Shown: one piece after another, positions 1 to 8,369 of the stretch
How the letters are laid out: every line of letters starts with the position of its first letter
Position numbering within the stretch: position 1 is the stretch's first letter
Assembly: GCF_030413595.1 (NCBI RefSeq)
Contig: NZ_CP129238.1
Location: 1,426,001-1,490,000, forward strand
DNA: 64,000 nucleotides
DNA from: Planococcus liqunii
GTDB taxonomy: Bacteria > Bacillota > Bacilli > Bacillales_A > Planococcaceae
Reading direction: 5' to 3'
Made by a program: the position numbers and the translations under genes
The notes under the pieces: generated by a model
What the model was told of the DNA's origin: nothing
The model's database searches: none
Seen by the model: only the letters and a program-made list of their open reading frames with translations

Positions 1-130
1 TATTCTCTAAGCCATTTCGCTCCAAGTGGACGCTTTCCGCGGGCACGGCTTCAGCCGCTTCCTTCGCTGCGCTCCGTCCAGGGGCTTCAGCTCGTGCTGT
101 TCCCGCAGGAGTCGCCACTTTCCGCTTCAT
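1..130. repeat. Dispersed GC-rich intergenic repeat, copy 1
   Basis: A GC-rich noncoding stretch built of short palindromic words such as GGCTTCAGCC, GGGGCTTCAGCTCGTGCTG and CCCGCAGGAGTCGCC. The same vocabulary recurs around 4530-4620 and, in opposite orientation, around 31650-31770. No ribosome-binding site or credible reading frame is present. I infer a degenerate member of a dispersed repeat family; the left edge may lie outside the window. Confidence 0.6.
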
Positions 131-199
131 TCGGCTCACTCTTTTCATAAAGAATTGTTTTTATCAAAAAGAGTGGAAGAGTAGTCATGCTATTTATTC

Positions 200-410
200 A
201 TTGCTCTCCAACGATATGGAGCAACCCAGCGGAGAAAACCCTACTGCTCCTGCAGTGCTGCGCACTTCGTCGCAAAGACTTAGCCTCGCAGGCTTCGACT
301 AATGTCTTGCCTGCGGGAAAGCGAGACAGCCGAGACCCCGCAAGACGCGCAGCGGCTGAGGAGGCTTGGCGCTCGCCCGCGGCAAGCGCAGCTGGTTTGC
401 GAAATATCGG
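200..410. repeat. Second GC-rich repeat-like stretch downstream of queE
   Basis: The block contains CTGCGGGAAAGCGAGACAGC, CAGCGGCTGAGGAGGCTTGG and CTCGCCCGCGGCAAGCGCAG. It looks like the self-complementary intergenic repeats common in Bacillaceae and Planococcaceae. Two short overlapping open frames cross it but have no Shine-Dalgarno sequence or recognisable product. Together with copy 1 it fills the whole gap before queE. No clear queE terminator was found. Confidence 0.5.
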
Positions 411-438
411 TGATATTCAAAAAAGAATTTTTTTCTAT

Positions 439-1146
439 TTATACGCCGCGTTTATTGCCCCACACCAAGGTATGGAGCTGTGGCAAGACTTTGGCATTGT
501 TCATAATTGATGAGCGGACGGCTTGATCGATGAGCCATTCATAGCGCTCTAAAAGGGTGGCTGTGAGGCCTGTGTCGTCCGTTGTGGCCGTGTCGCTGTT
601 GCCGGTCTGTAAATAGAACGGGACAGCTGGGTAGCGCAGATGGAGGTCTTCGGCATACTTGAAATCCTCTTCATCAAAAATGACCACTTTCAGGCTGGCA
701 TTGGCACCCGCAAGCTTGTCCATGAAAAAATCCAGTTTGCCGAAATCTGTCTTCATGCCGGAACTTGGCGGTTTCGGTGAAATGGTGATGTCGTCGATTG
801 CCGGCATCCAGTCCTGCCAAATCGATCCTTGCGTTTCCACGCCGACTTTCCAGCCGTTTTCCTGGCATAGAGCCACCAGCTCGGCAATGCCTTTGTGCAA
901 TGCAGGGTTGCCGCCGGATATGGTCACATGGGAAAAGGCTTGGCCGCCGATCGCTTTAAGTTCCCCAATGATATCTTCAGGCTTTTTAGAGACGCTTTTG
1001 CCGGTGCCATCCCATGTGAATTTGGAATCACACCACGAACAGGAGTAATCACAGCCGGCGGTCCGGACAAACATCGTTTTTTGCCCCATGACCATGCCTT
1101 CGCCTTGGATGGTCGGACCGAATACTTCCATAACCGGTATTCTCAT
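439..1146 (-). CDS. queE: 7-carboxy-7-deazaguanine synthase QueE
   Basis: A radical SAM enzyme that converts 6-carboxytetrahydropterin to 7-carboxy-7-deazaguanine, a cytosolic step in preQ0/preQ1 and queuosine synthesis. The 236-residue product shows the QueE N-terminus with the PTIQGEG motif (about residues 11-17) and the cluster-binding cysteines C32, C36 and C39 in CDYSCSWC. The ATG at 1146 was chosen because AAGGAGG lies just upstream and an earlier in-frame ATG would add an unrelated 24-residue extension inside queD. The start overlaps the queD stop (ATGA), so translation is probably coupled. It is the last gene of queC-queD-queE. Confidence 0.95.
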   Translation of the reverse strand: MRIPVMEVFGPTIQGEGMVMGQKTMFVRTAGCDYSCSWCDSKFTWDGTGKSVSKKPEDIIGELKAIGGQAFSHVTISGGNPALHKGIAELVALCQENGWKVGVETQGSIWQDWMPAIDDITISPKPPSSGMKTDFGKLDFFMDKLAGANASLKVVIFDEEDFKYAEDLHLRYPAVPFYLQTGNSDTATTDDTGLTATLLERYEWLIDQAVRSSIMNNAKVLPQLHTLVWGNKRGV

Positions 1147-1568
1147 TGGAAGTCCTCCTTGGAGGGACGGTATACGACATAGCTCGTCGGCGTTTCCCGG
1201 ACAATTACTTGCAGGCAATGCGGCTGGTTGGCAGTGGATTGAAGAAGGTTCTCAACCATTTGCCAGATTTGTTGGGCCAGGAGTTCTGTCGTCGGAAACT
1301 GTGCTTCAAATTCAGGATGGTGATTCAATACCGAATGATCGTATTTTTTATGGATTAAATTTTTCAGTAGTTTAAAATCTATTAGAAAACCAGTGGTGTC
1401 GAGTTCGTTTCCACAAATCGTGAGATTGATGAAATACGTGTGGCCATGCATTTCCTGGCATTTTCCTGCGTCTTCGCTAGGAATGAAATGGGCTGCTGAA
1501 AAATGCATGTCTTTGTTCAATTCGAATCGAAATTCGTGCGGGATAGAAGGATAGAATTGCTGCATCAT
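1143..1568 (-). CDS. queD: 6-carboxy-5,6,7,8-tetrahydropterin synthase QueD
   Basis: It converts dihydroneopterin triphosphate to 6-carboxytetrahydropterin, the substrate of QueE. From the ATG at 1568 the product is 141 residues, usual for the family. The zinc histidines are visible as H27 (HFSAAHF) and H41/H43 (MHGHTY), and the likely catalytic cysteine is C37. Two consecutive ATGs (1568 and 1565) overlap the queC TGA, so the exact start is uncertain by one codon. A longer upstream frame would lie wholly inside queC and is unlikely. It sits between queC and queE with overlaps on both sides, showing one operon. Confidence 0.93.
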   Translation of the reverse strand: MMQQFYPSIPHEFRFELNKDMHFSAAHFIPSEDAGKCQEMHGHTYFINLTICGNELDTTGFLIDFKLLKNLIHKKYDHSVLNHHPEFEAQFPTTELLAQQIWQMVENLLQSTANQPHCLQVIVRETPTSYVVYRPSKEDFQ

Positions 1569-2230
1569 AAATGAGCACCTGCAGCTTTTTTCGCTTTGTA
1601 CGCGCTGAGCCCTTCGTTTCGCAGGATGCAGGATGGGCATTCACCGCAACCGGAACTTGGAATGCCGTTGTAGCAGGTCAGGGTTTTCTCCTGGACAAAG
1701 TCGAGTGCATCCAATTGGTCCGACAGTTCCCATACTTCGGATTTATCGAGCCACATTAAAGGTGTGTGGATGACAAATTGCTTGTCCATAGCCAGGTTCA
1801 ACGTGACATTGAGCGATTTGATGAATGTATCCCGGCAATCGGGATAGCCGCTGAAATCGGTCTCGCTGACGCCTGTTATCAAATGCCGGGCCCCAATGGC
1901 ATCAGCATAAACCGCTGCAAAAGATAAAAACAAGTGGTTTCTGCCGGGCACAAACGTAGAGGGCAATTCGCCTTCGGTTGCTGTTACTTCGATGTCGTCC
2001 CGCGTCAGCGCATTGGCTGACAGTTGGTTGATCAAGGTCATATCAAGCACTTTGAAAGAGACGCCGAGCTCTTCCGCAATTTTGCGGGCGCATTCGATTT
2101 CCGCTGAATGGCGCTGTCCATAATCGAAAGTCACGGTAGCTATTTCTTTAAAATTCTTCAATGCCCAAAAAAGGCAAGTGGTGCTGTCTTGGCCGCCGCT
2201 GAACACGACAACCGCTTTTTCGTTTTTCAA
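1565..2230 (-). CDS. queC: 7-cyano-7-deazaguanine synthase QueC
   Basis: It makes preQ0 from 7-carboxy-7-deazaguanine with ATP and ammonia. The ATP-pyrophosphatase loop SGGQDSTT is at residues 11-18, and a zinc-binding cysteine cluster ([16 protein letters not shown]) is near the C-terminus. I place the start at TTG 2230, giving 221 residues beginning [13 protein letters not shown]. An ATG at 2239 directly abuts the AAGGAG Shine-Dalgarno with no spacing, whereas the TTG has 9 nt. The product then starts as the family usually does. It is the first gene of the que operon and is preceded by a preQ1 riboswitch whose tail includes the ribosome-binding site. Confidence 0.93.
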   Translation of the reverse strand: MKNEKAVVVFSGGQDSTTCLFWALKNFKEIATVTFDYGQRHSAEIECARKIAEELGVSFKVLDMTLINQLSANALTRDDIEVTATEGELPSTFVPGRNHLFLSFAAVYADAIGARHLITGVSETDFSGYPDCRDTFIKSLNVTLNLAMDKQFVIHTPLMWLDKSEVWELSDQLDALDFVQEKTLTCYNGIPSSGCGECPSCILRNEGLSAYKAKKAAGAHL

Positions 2231-2239
2231 ATGAAACAT

Positions 2240-2276
2240 CTCCTTAGTTTTTTAGAGAGGGAGTTTGCGAACCTCT
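2240..2276 (-). promoter_or_regulatory. PreQ1-I riboswitch controlling queC-queD-queE
   Basis: Read on the minus strand, the segment begins AGAGGTTC, has the P1 partner CCCTCT, then the A-rich tail AAAAAACTAA running directly into GGAG. These are the conserved elements of the class I preQ1 aptamer: P1 hairpin, GUUC loop start, A-rich strand and pseudoknotted 3' tail. The Shine-Dalgarno AAGGAG (2240-2245) is part of the tail, so I infer ligand-dependent occlusion of translation rather than a separate terminator; none is visible before the start codon. Confidence 0.88.
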
Positions 2277-2429
2277 TTTTTTCGAACACTGTTAATAATA
2301 ACATAGAATAAAATAGGGGAAACCGTGAAACTTTTGTGGGATAACGAGCGTATGAATGAGCAGGAAGGAAAAAACAGCCAATCGTCGAATAGGATTTATA
2401 GAAGAATGAAGGAAAGGTTTGAGTGACAA

Positions 2430-3050
2430 TTGAAAATAGAACCGGAAGAATGGTTTTCACAAATGGACTGGCAGAATTTTTCGAGCCGGACAATCCTTGG
2501 CATTGATGGCTTCAGCCGTACTGGCAAAACAAAGCTGTCTAAAGAACTGGAAGCCCGTCTCAGGGAGCAGGGCTTAGCAGTCTATGTCTTTCACATCGAT
2601 GATTTTATTGTGGAGAAGAAGCGGCGTTATGGAACCGGACTCGAAGAGTGGCAGGAATATTATTTTCTGTAATGGGAAGCAGAGCATCTGGCTGAATTTT
2701 TCTTTGGACAGTTAAAAACGGCGGAGCAGCTGGACCTTTGGGTATATGATAGGGACCAAGACAGCCGTCCCTTGCAGACGGTCCGTCTGCCTGGAGAAGG
2801 CATAATCCTAGTTGAAGGGGTATTTCTTCAAAGGAAAGAATGGCGCCATTTTTTTGATTGCTTAGTATATCTGGAATGTCCGGCAGAACAACGTTTTTTA
2901 CGGGAATCAGAGAATATGCAATCCGATCATGCTTTATTGAAGCGCCGCTACTGGAAAGCAGAAGCGTATTATGAAGAAATGCTAAAGCCGGCTGAGCAGG
3001 CAGATTGGGTGCTGGATAGCAGTACAAGCAAGATAGGAGATGCAATATGA
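2430..3050 (+). pseudogene. Uridine-kinase-like P-loop kinase, interrupted by one in-frame stop
   Basis: The N-terminal part begins at TTG 2430 and shows a Walker A motif, GIDGFSRTGKTKLSK, followed by FHIDDF. This is typical of uridine kinase-like small-molecule kinases. Codon 81 is TAA (2670-2672). The same frame then continues without shift through 3050 with plausible family sequence (LPGEGIILVEGVFLQRKEW, then YLECPAEQRFLRE). One nonsense change therefore splits a protein of about 206 residues. The end overlaps the next gene as ATGA at 3047, suggesting original translational coupling. A sequencing error or readthrough cannot be excluded. The substrate is unknown. Confidence 0.75.
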
Positions 3051-4441
3051 ACCGCAACACGGCAAATAAAAGAACGATGTGGATTGTGGTTGCACTGGTT
3101 GCGGTCTTGATTGCTGCAGCCATTATTTATTTCTTGCTGCGTGACACTGGCCATGAAAAAGGTGCGACCGAAATGGGCGCAAGCGCGGATTACAAATTGG
3201 ATGTGCAAATGGATGATCAAAACCGGTTCCGGATTACGGCAGACATCAACGTACTGAACGAGTCCGATGAAACCTTTAAAGATCTGGGTTTTTATTTGAT
3301 ACCGAATGCCATCAATCCGGACGAGATGCCGGAATTGGCGCAAGCGTCTGCTGAAGTCGCTGTCGAATCAGTAAAGCGCGGAGATGAAGAATTGTCTTAT
3401 GGCCTGGACAACAACAAATTGCTGGTAGAGCTGGAAACGGGATTGGAACCGGAAAGTACGGAAGAAATAACGGTTGCTTATACCATGAAACTGCCGGAAA
3501 ACGGTATGCGATTGTCGCAGGACGGGGACAATTATTTTTTGGCGCAGTGGTACCCGATGCTTGCCCAATATGATAAGGGATGGGACATTCAGGATTTTGA
3601 TATGAACGGGGAGAGCTACCACAGCGGATTTGGAGATTTTGAAGTGAGCTATAAGCTGCCGAAAGAATACTTGGTGGCCAGTTCGGCCGCTGAAGGGGAT
3701 ATTCGGCCATCTTCATCCGGTACAGTGAAAGGCGAGCGGATCAAAGATTTTTACTTGGCTTTTTTGAATACAGAAGAATGGCTCTATGAGTCGGTAGAAG
3801 TAAATGAGTCGGTCCTGCGGCTCTTTATGCCGATGGACCAGGAGTTTATGGATGAAAATATTGTAAAGGCAAAAGCAGCTTACGCATTTTTTGAAGAACG
3901 GATTGGGGACAACCCGTTTCCGGAACTCGATATCATTGCCAATGACGGCTATATGGAATACCCGAACGTGATTGAAGTGGCCAGTACATGGGATGCGCTG
4001 GATGAAGTGCTGGTCCATGAGATTGGACATCAATGGTTTTATTATATTGTGGGAAATGATTCATACGAAGATGCTTGGCTTGATGAAAGCATCACCGAGT
4101 TTGCCACTTCCATTTTCCTTTCGGACTATTACGAGGATGAAGATTACGGATTCAGATCGGCACAAATGGCAGCAGATGCTTACCGCCAAGAGAAGTATGC
4201 GAATCTGCCATTAAGTGAATACAACGAAGGTGAATACGTATCGACCGTTTACGGGGAAGCGCCGCTCGTGCTGCGGAATTTCTTCGCAGAACGCGGTGGC
4301 AGTGACGAAGCGCTGGAATTTTTAGCGGCTTATTATGACGAGTATCAATTCAAGTACGTCAATACGCCGACCTTTAAAGATTTTTTCACTTCTTATTACG
4401 GTGAAGAACAACGTGAATTTTTGGACAGTTGGCTTCAGTGA
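3047..4441 (+). CDS. Membrane-anchored M1-family zinc metallopeptidase
   Basis: A 464-residue gluzincin. Residues about 10-30 form a single hydrophobic segment after a basic start, so the catalytic domain is probably outside the cell. The zinc site is a textbook HExxH-(18)-E: H324, E325, H328 and E347 (HEIGHQWF, then AWLDESITEF). The usual GAMEN substrate-binding motif appears as GYMEY, so peptide specificity may differ. It is shorter than full M1 aminopeptidases and lacks much of the C-terminal helical region. The ATG overlaps the stop of the broken kinase. An imperfect terminator hairpin at 4449-4471 follows directly. No specific substrate can be assigned. Confidence 0.85.
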   Translation: MNRNTANKRTMWIVVALVAVLIAAAIIYFLLRDTGHEKGATEMGASADYKLDVQMDDQNRFRITADINVLNESDETFKDLGFYLIPNAINPDEMPELAQASAEVAVESVKRGDEELSYGLDNNKLLVELETGLEPESTEEITVAYTMKLPENGMRLSQDGDNYFLAQWYPMLAQYDKGWDIQDFDMNGESYHSGFGDFEVSYKLPKEYLVASSAAEGDIRPSSSGTVKGERIKDFYLAFLNTEEWLYESVEVNESVLRLFMPMDQEFMDENIVKAKAAYAFFEERIGDNPFPELDIIANDGYMEYPNVIEVASTWDALDEVLVHEIGHQWFYYIVGNDSYEDAWLDESITEFATSIFLSDYYEDEDYGFRSAQMAADAYRQEKYANLPLSEYNEGEYVSTVYGEAPLVLRNFFAERGGSDEALEFLAAYYDEYQFKYVNTPTFKDFFTSYYGEEQREFLDSWLQ

Positions 4442-4476
4442 ATAAAAACAGCGCTTCTGAAAAGAAACGCTCAGAC

Positions 4477-4857
4477 TGTAGACAAAGCCTAGATGAGATG
4501 CATAGCGATGCATAGAACCAACCGGACCGGCCACTTCGCTTTCAGTGGGCTCAGCTTCAGCCTCCTCGCCGCTTCGCACCTCCGGGGTCTTCAGCTTTCG
4601 CTGTCCCACAGGAGTCTCCGTCGCCGAACCGGTTGGGGCGTCTCTTTGGATTCGCAAGTGAATGGTCATCGGATTGAAGCTTAAAAGACATCCCAAGGTG
4701 AAAAGTGACACCTCTGGATAGCCTTCATGTTCAGGATCCGAAGTGAAAGCCGGCGACTCCAGCGAGCCCGCGGAACACGTCTGGCTGAAACGGAGGATCG
4801 GGATGTCCAGTAGTATGTTAATTCTTCTCTCAAGTATAAAAAATTCTTTTGTCTACA
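4477..4857. mobile_element. MITE-like 381-bp insertion with terminal inverted repeats
   Basis: The left end TGTAGACAAAG (4477-4487) is the inverted copy of the right end CTTTTGTCTACA (4846-4857), allowing one extra base. It contains no plausible gene. It is flanked on both sides by nearly the same 23-bp terminator hairpin: 4449-4471 and 4862-4884 match at 21 of 23 positions. I infer a non-autonomous element whose insertion duplicated the terminator. An alternative is a large palindromic repeat that arose with its own terminator. A smaller palindromic element is nested at 4518-4638. Confidence 0.55.
4518..4638. repeat. Short palindrome-ended repeat element, copy A
   Basis: It begins CCAACCGGACCGGCCAC and ends GCCGAACCGGTTGGGG, imperfect inverted copies of each other. 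Inside are CTTCGCTTTCAGTGGGCTCA and CCCACAGGAGTCTC, also present in the opposite orientation at 31635-31783. This small noncoding element lies inside the larger insertion at 4477-4857. Confidence 0.65.
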
Positions 4858-4862
4858 AGCTC

Positions 4863-4890
4863 AGCGCTTCTAAAAAGAAGCGCTTTTTTT
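4863..4890 (+). terminator. Rho-independent terminator after the M1 peptidase region
   Basis: AGCGCTTCT, an AAAA loop, AGAAGCGCT, then a run of seven T. It is the intact right-hand copy of the duplicated hairpin; the left-hand copy at 4449-4471 has lost the T run. Confidence 0.85.
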
Positions 4891-4956
4891 ATTAAAAATA
4901 AAGCTATTTTCTGAAAGAAGATGCTGTTAAAATATAGAAAAGATCGGGGTTATTTG

Positions 4957-5469
4957 ATGCATATTATACGAGCGGATCTAGGTCATGCGAAAGGGATTGC
5001 CCAAGTTCATATAGACAGTTGGAAAACCACTTATAGCGGCATTGTCCCCCAGGATTATTTGAATCAGTTGGACTACGAGAGCCGGGAACAGCAATGGCGG
5101 AAAAATCTTTCTGCCAGCCAGGTATTTGTTGCGGTGACCAGCGGCAATCAAGTAGCCGGTTTTTCGACAGGCGGCAAAGAACGGACAGGGAATTTTGGGG
5201 ATGCTGTCGGTGAAGTGTATGCCATCTATATTTTAAAAGAATATCAGGGACGCGGTTTAGGCAAGCACTTGTTAAAGCCCATTATCGACGATTTGCAGCA
5301 GCAGGACATTGATGAACTCATTGTCCTGGCGCTGGAAGACAATCCAGCATGCGGCTTTTACAAGAGCTTGGGCGGAAAAGCAATCAGCCGGCTGGAAATC
5401 GAAATTGCCGGCACGCAGCTGGGCGAAACGGTATTTCATTGGAAATCCTTGAAGGATATTCGCCTGTAA
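4957..5469 (+). CDS. GNAT-family N-acetyltransferase
   Basis: This 170-residue protein has the acetyl-CoA-binding signature YILKEYQGRGLGKHLL, the R/Q-x-x-G-x-G/A motif of GNAT enzymes. It also has an N-terminal strand-helix pattern (MHIIRADLGHAKGIAQVHIDSW) typical of the family and a C-terminal aromatic strand (ETVFHWKSL). The start at 4957 was chosen over an ATG 12 codons upstream because GGGG lies 7 nt before it and the shorter product starts as usual for GNAT proteins. It seems monocistronic, between the insertion element and the membrane peptidase. Substrate unknown. Confidence 0.88.
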   Translation: MHIIRADLGHAKGIAQVHIDSWKTTYSGIVPQDYLNQLDYESREQQWRKNLSASQVFVAVTSGNQVAGFSTGGKERTGNFGDAVGEVYAIYILKEYQGRGLGKHLLKPIIDDLQQQDIDELIVLALEDNPACGFYKSLGGKAISRLEIEIAGTQLGETVFHWKSLKDIRL

Positions 5470-5683
5470 ATTGAGAGTTAGTTAATAGGCTGGAGGAATA
5501 ATTAATATTCCTAAAACCCCAAAAATCAATTTCAATAAAAATCTATTCTAAGACTTAATATTTTGCGTAGTTAACCGGCTGAAGGGGAATGATATAGGAA
5601 AGTGCATATTGAAAATCGGATGAGTTTACAGAACGATACGGAACCGGGCAAAAAACTGCCAAGACAGAAAGACGGAGGATGAC

Positions 5684-7222
5684 ATGAACAGCAAAATGAA
5701 GTTTTTCACTTTGATTTTAATACTCGTTGCGGCATCGGTTGCGAGTTTTTTATTGATTTTTCACCAAGGGCTTGTGGGAGGGCTGGCAATTGCTTCGTTA
5801 TTCCTTTTGGTTTGCCTGATTCTTTTTGTATTGAGCGTTTATGGAGTGGTGACGAACCGCTTGGAATTTATGGGGTTTCGTACGGTCCGTGAACACATCG
5901 GTTTAATGATTTTCTCTATTTTTCTGTCAACCGTAGTCGGCTCTTTTGCAGTTGCCAACTCTTTTGTGGAATATACAGTTGGAGACAATAATTTAGCTTA
6001 TGCAGAAAAATCCCGCCTTTTTGCAAGCAGCATTTTCCAGGTGCCTTCCCAGAAGGAAATGTTGAAAACTGAAAAAAATGGAGTGACCTATTATTATTCC
6101 GAAGAGCAGGAACTCCACATTGAAAAAATCGACCAGCTGCTTCAACAAGAAAAACAAGGATTCTATTCCTATTTTGGCATAAAAGATGACAGTGGCTTGT
6201 CGATAGAATTCCACGGCAGCTATGAATCGCTTGAATCAAGTTCGGGCATGGAAGGGATTGCGGGTTATTACAATTCCGGCAACCGGACGATTCATCTGAT
6301 GCCTGATGATGAAATTTGGGAGCTGATCCTGCTTCACGAATATACCCACTACCAGAGCCATTTATATGCTGAAGAAAATAACTTGGGAATTCAACGGATT
6401 CCGTCCTGGTTTGAAGAAGGGCTTGCTGATTTTTTGGCGGAAGACAATAGTTACTGGTACGATCTTCAATCGGTCGAGCTGATCAATTTCCGCAGTCTGG
6501 ATATCTATACGGAATTCGAGGAGGCATCTACTGAGAGTTATGATCCATATGCACAGAGTTTTCTGGCTGTGCAATCCTTGGTGATGGACCATGGAACGGA
6601 GTTTATTCCTGATTTACTGGCTTCCAGAAATACCTCGGAATTTTACCGCAAGCTTGAAGAATTGACCGGCATGGAGCTCGCAGAATTCCAGAAAACCTTT
6701 CTGAAAGATATGCTTGAAGAACAAAAAACACGCAATGCAAAATTGGATCAAGCGTATAATGCCATTGACACAAAACAATTTGACAAAGCGGAAGAAATCC
6801 TAAAACGTCTTCAAAAGAGCGGTAATAAATTTGATGTGGATGAAGCCTATTGGATTTTGACCGATATTTATTTAGAGCAGGGATTGTATGGAAAAACAAT
6901 TACGGCCCTGGAGGAAAAAATCAGCAAAGGGGAAGAGGAGTTTCTAATAGATGATTTGCTGCTGCTCGCTGAAGTGCAGTTAATCATGGATCCGGTAAAA
7001 TCATTAGAGCTCGTCAAAAAAGCTAAAGCTTTGAACGAGGAAAGCGGCGGCTATTACGATCCGTTGGAGTTGGACCTGTTGGAGCAAGCTTATCAAAAAA
7101 TTAATTCGCCAAGCGCATTAAGCGGCTATAAAATGATTTTTGAACAGGAACTGGTATGGAATCCTTATATGCTCGAAGATCTGAATGAAAAGCTGGCAAA
7201 GGAATACCCGGGGAAATTTTAA
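5684..7222 (+). CDS. Polytopic membrane zinc peptidase (MA-clan gluzincin) with TPR-like tail
   Basis: A 512-residue protein with three N-terminal hydrophobic segments (about residues 7-27, 32-56 and 73-95). An extracytoplasmic domain follows with the zinc motif HEYTH (H218, E219, H222), then SWFEEGLADFLAE, where a glutamate supplies the third ligand. This matches gluzincins of the Peptidase MA-like group. The last 170 or so residues are helical with repeated A-x-x-x-L-x-x-x pairs (YNAIDTKQFDKAEEILKRL), resembling TPR repeats for protein binding. GGAGG lies just upstream of the ATG and a terminator follows at 7249. Role unknown; a cell-envelope protease is my inference. Confidence 0.8.
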   Translation: MNSKMKFFTLILILVAASVASFLLIFHQGLVGGLAIASLFLLVCLILFVLSVYGVVTNRLEFMGFRTVREHIGLMIFSIFLSTVVGSFAVANSFVEYTVGDNNLAYAEKSRLFASSIFQVPSQKEMLKTEKNGVTYYYSEEQELHIEKIDQLLQQEKQGFYSYFGIKDDSGLSIEFHGSYESLESSSGMEGIAGYYNSGNRTIHLMPDDEIWELILLHEYTHYQSHLYAEENNLGIQRIPSWFEEGLADFLAEDNSYWYDLQSVELINFRSLDIYTEFEEASTESYDPYAQSFLAVQSLVMDHGTEFIPDLLASRNTSEFYRKLEELTGMELAEFQKTFLKDMLEEQKTRNAKLDQAYNAIDTKQFDKAEEILKRLQKSGNKFDVDEAYWILTDIYLEQGLYGKTITALEEKISKGEEEFLIDDLLLLAEVQLIMDPVKSLELVKKAKALNEESGGYYDPLELDLLEQAYQKINSPSALSGYKMIFEQELVWNPYMLEDLNEKLAKEYPGKF

Positions 7223-7248
7223 AAGATAAAACGAAAAGCACGAAGTGA

Positions 7249-7280
7249 AACAAGCGGCTGCAAGCAACCGCTTGTTTTTT
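7249..7280 (+). terminator. Rho-independent terminator
   Basis: AACAAGCGG pairs with CCGCTTGTT around a short loop and is followed by a T run. It ends transcription of the membrane peptidase gene. Confidence 0.9.
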
Positions 7281-7381
7281 ATGGCAAAAGAAATTTGTCA
7301 TTCACTTTATTCTTCGTAACTTTATTCAAAGAAAAGCGTACATATACATAAGATGTTTCGGTAAAAGTAGGAGGCGGACAG

Positions 7382-7732
7382 ATGAAGAGCAAGCTTGCAT
7401 GGCTGGGTGCTTTTTTTATTTTGCTTGCCGGTTTTTTGTATGTGGCTACGTTTTATGCTTACGAACCGGCTGAAGCACTGGGAGGGTTCCCGGAGCCGGT
7501 TTTTGCGGAAATTACAGAAGACAAAGAAACCGCAAAATTGTATTACTGGAACGGTGCTTCAGAAGAGGATGGCATTCCTTTTGGTTATGAAGTCGTTATT
7601 CGGGCCAGCGGCTGGAAAAAAGGGGTGAGAGAAGGTGCCTCTGTCATGTACCACAAAGGCGATGAACAAGTGGATGTGATTTCATCGACTAATCGCCTGA
7701 TTCTTATGAAAAAGAAAAGCACTTCCGATTGA
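7382..7732 (+). CDS. Small membrane-anchored or secreted protein of unknown function
   Basis: This 116-residue protein has a clear N-terminal signal/anchor (KSKLAWLGAFFILLAGFLYV, about residues 2-21) and a short polar domain outside. AGGAGG lies 7 nt before the ATG. No Cys lipobox is visible, so it is probably a membrane-anchored single-pass protein. I recognise no family. It has its own terminator shared with the convergent stress-protein gene. Codon use looks like its neighbours. Confidence 0.75.
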   Translation: MKSKLAWLGAFFILLAGFLYVATFYAYEPAEALGGFPEPVFAEITEDKETAKLYYWNGASEEDGIPFGYEVVIRASGWKKGVREGASVMYHKGDEQVDVISSTNRLILMKKKSTSD

Positions 7733-7741
7733 ACGCAAAAG

Positions 7742-7786
7742 AAAAATCCCCGGACTGCAGAGACCTGCAATCGGGGATTTTTGTTT
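7742..7786. terminator. Bidirectional terminator between convergent genes
   Basis: AAAAATCCCCG pairs with CGGGGATTTTT, with a T run on both strands. It serves the small exported protein gene on the plus strand and the universal stress protein gene on the minus strand. Confidence 0.88.
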
Positions 7787-7787
7787 G

Positions 7788-8369
7788 TTATCTTCTGCCG
7801 ATGTCTTTGCCGACTTCTGAGCCTTGCTGAAGCGGAGTTTTGTCGCCGACAATTTGTTCCGAATTTGCGTCTGAACCGATTTCGTCGCTTGTTCTGTAAG
7901 TGCTTGCGCTGATGTCGTCATCTTCAGCATCTTCTGTGCGGACCACTAACACGTCGCATTTTGCAGAACGCACGATATGTTCAGACACACTGCCGATGAG
8001 GAAGCGTTCAACTGTGTTCAAACCAGTTGCACCACAAATGATTAAATCAGCATTTACCTTTTTAGCCAGTTCGCGCGAAATCATCGATTTTGGAGACCCG
8101 TAATCCACAAGGATACTTACGCTTCCAACCCCAGCTGCTTCGGCCTCTTTTTTATAGCCTCCTAGCAAATCTTCAGCGAACTTTTGGGCACGGTCTGCGA
8201 TCGAACGGTCATACGCTTCAATAGCCGCAAACGAACGTGTATCGATGATATTCACCAAATTCAATGTGGCATTATTCCGTTTCGCTATGCCCACCGATTT
8301 TTTAAAAGCCCACTCTGCTTCTTTCGAACCGTCAACTGCTACCAAGATTTGCGAATACTTCAATGTCAT
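7788..8369 (-). CDS. Universal stress protein (UspA family)
   Basis: A 193-residue cytosolic protein. The UspA domain spans about residues 1-145, starting YSQILVAVDGSKEAEWAFKK. It has the nucleotide-binding signature GATGLNTVERFLIGSVSEHI (G-x2-G-x9-G-S), which places it in the ATP-binding subgroup. It carries an extra C-terminal tail of about 45 polar, acidic residues (AEDDDISASTYRTSD) that typical single-domain Usp proteins lack; its function is unknown. AAGGAGG precedes the ATG. It lies divergent from ald. Confidence 0.92.
   Translation of the reverse strand: MTLKYSQILVAVDGSKEAEWAFKKSVGIAKRNNATLNLVNIIDTRSFAAIEAYDRSIADRAQKFAEDLLGGYKKEAEAAGVGSVSILVDYGSPKSMISRELAKKVNADLIICGATGLNTVERFLIGSVSEHIVRSAKCDVLVVRTEDAEDDDISASTYRTSDEIGSDANSEQIVGDKTPLQQGSEVGKDIGRR

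Noticed and set aside
187..526. Two overlapping open frames before queE
   Set aside because: They run through GC-rich repeat sequence, lack ribosome-binding sites and have no recognisable product.
4493..4711. Open frames inside the 4477-4857 insertion
   Set aside because: They follow palindromic repeat words and have no ribosome-binding site or domain, so no transposase is encoded.
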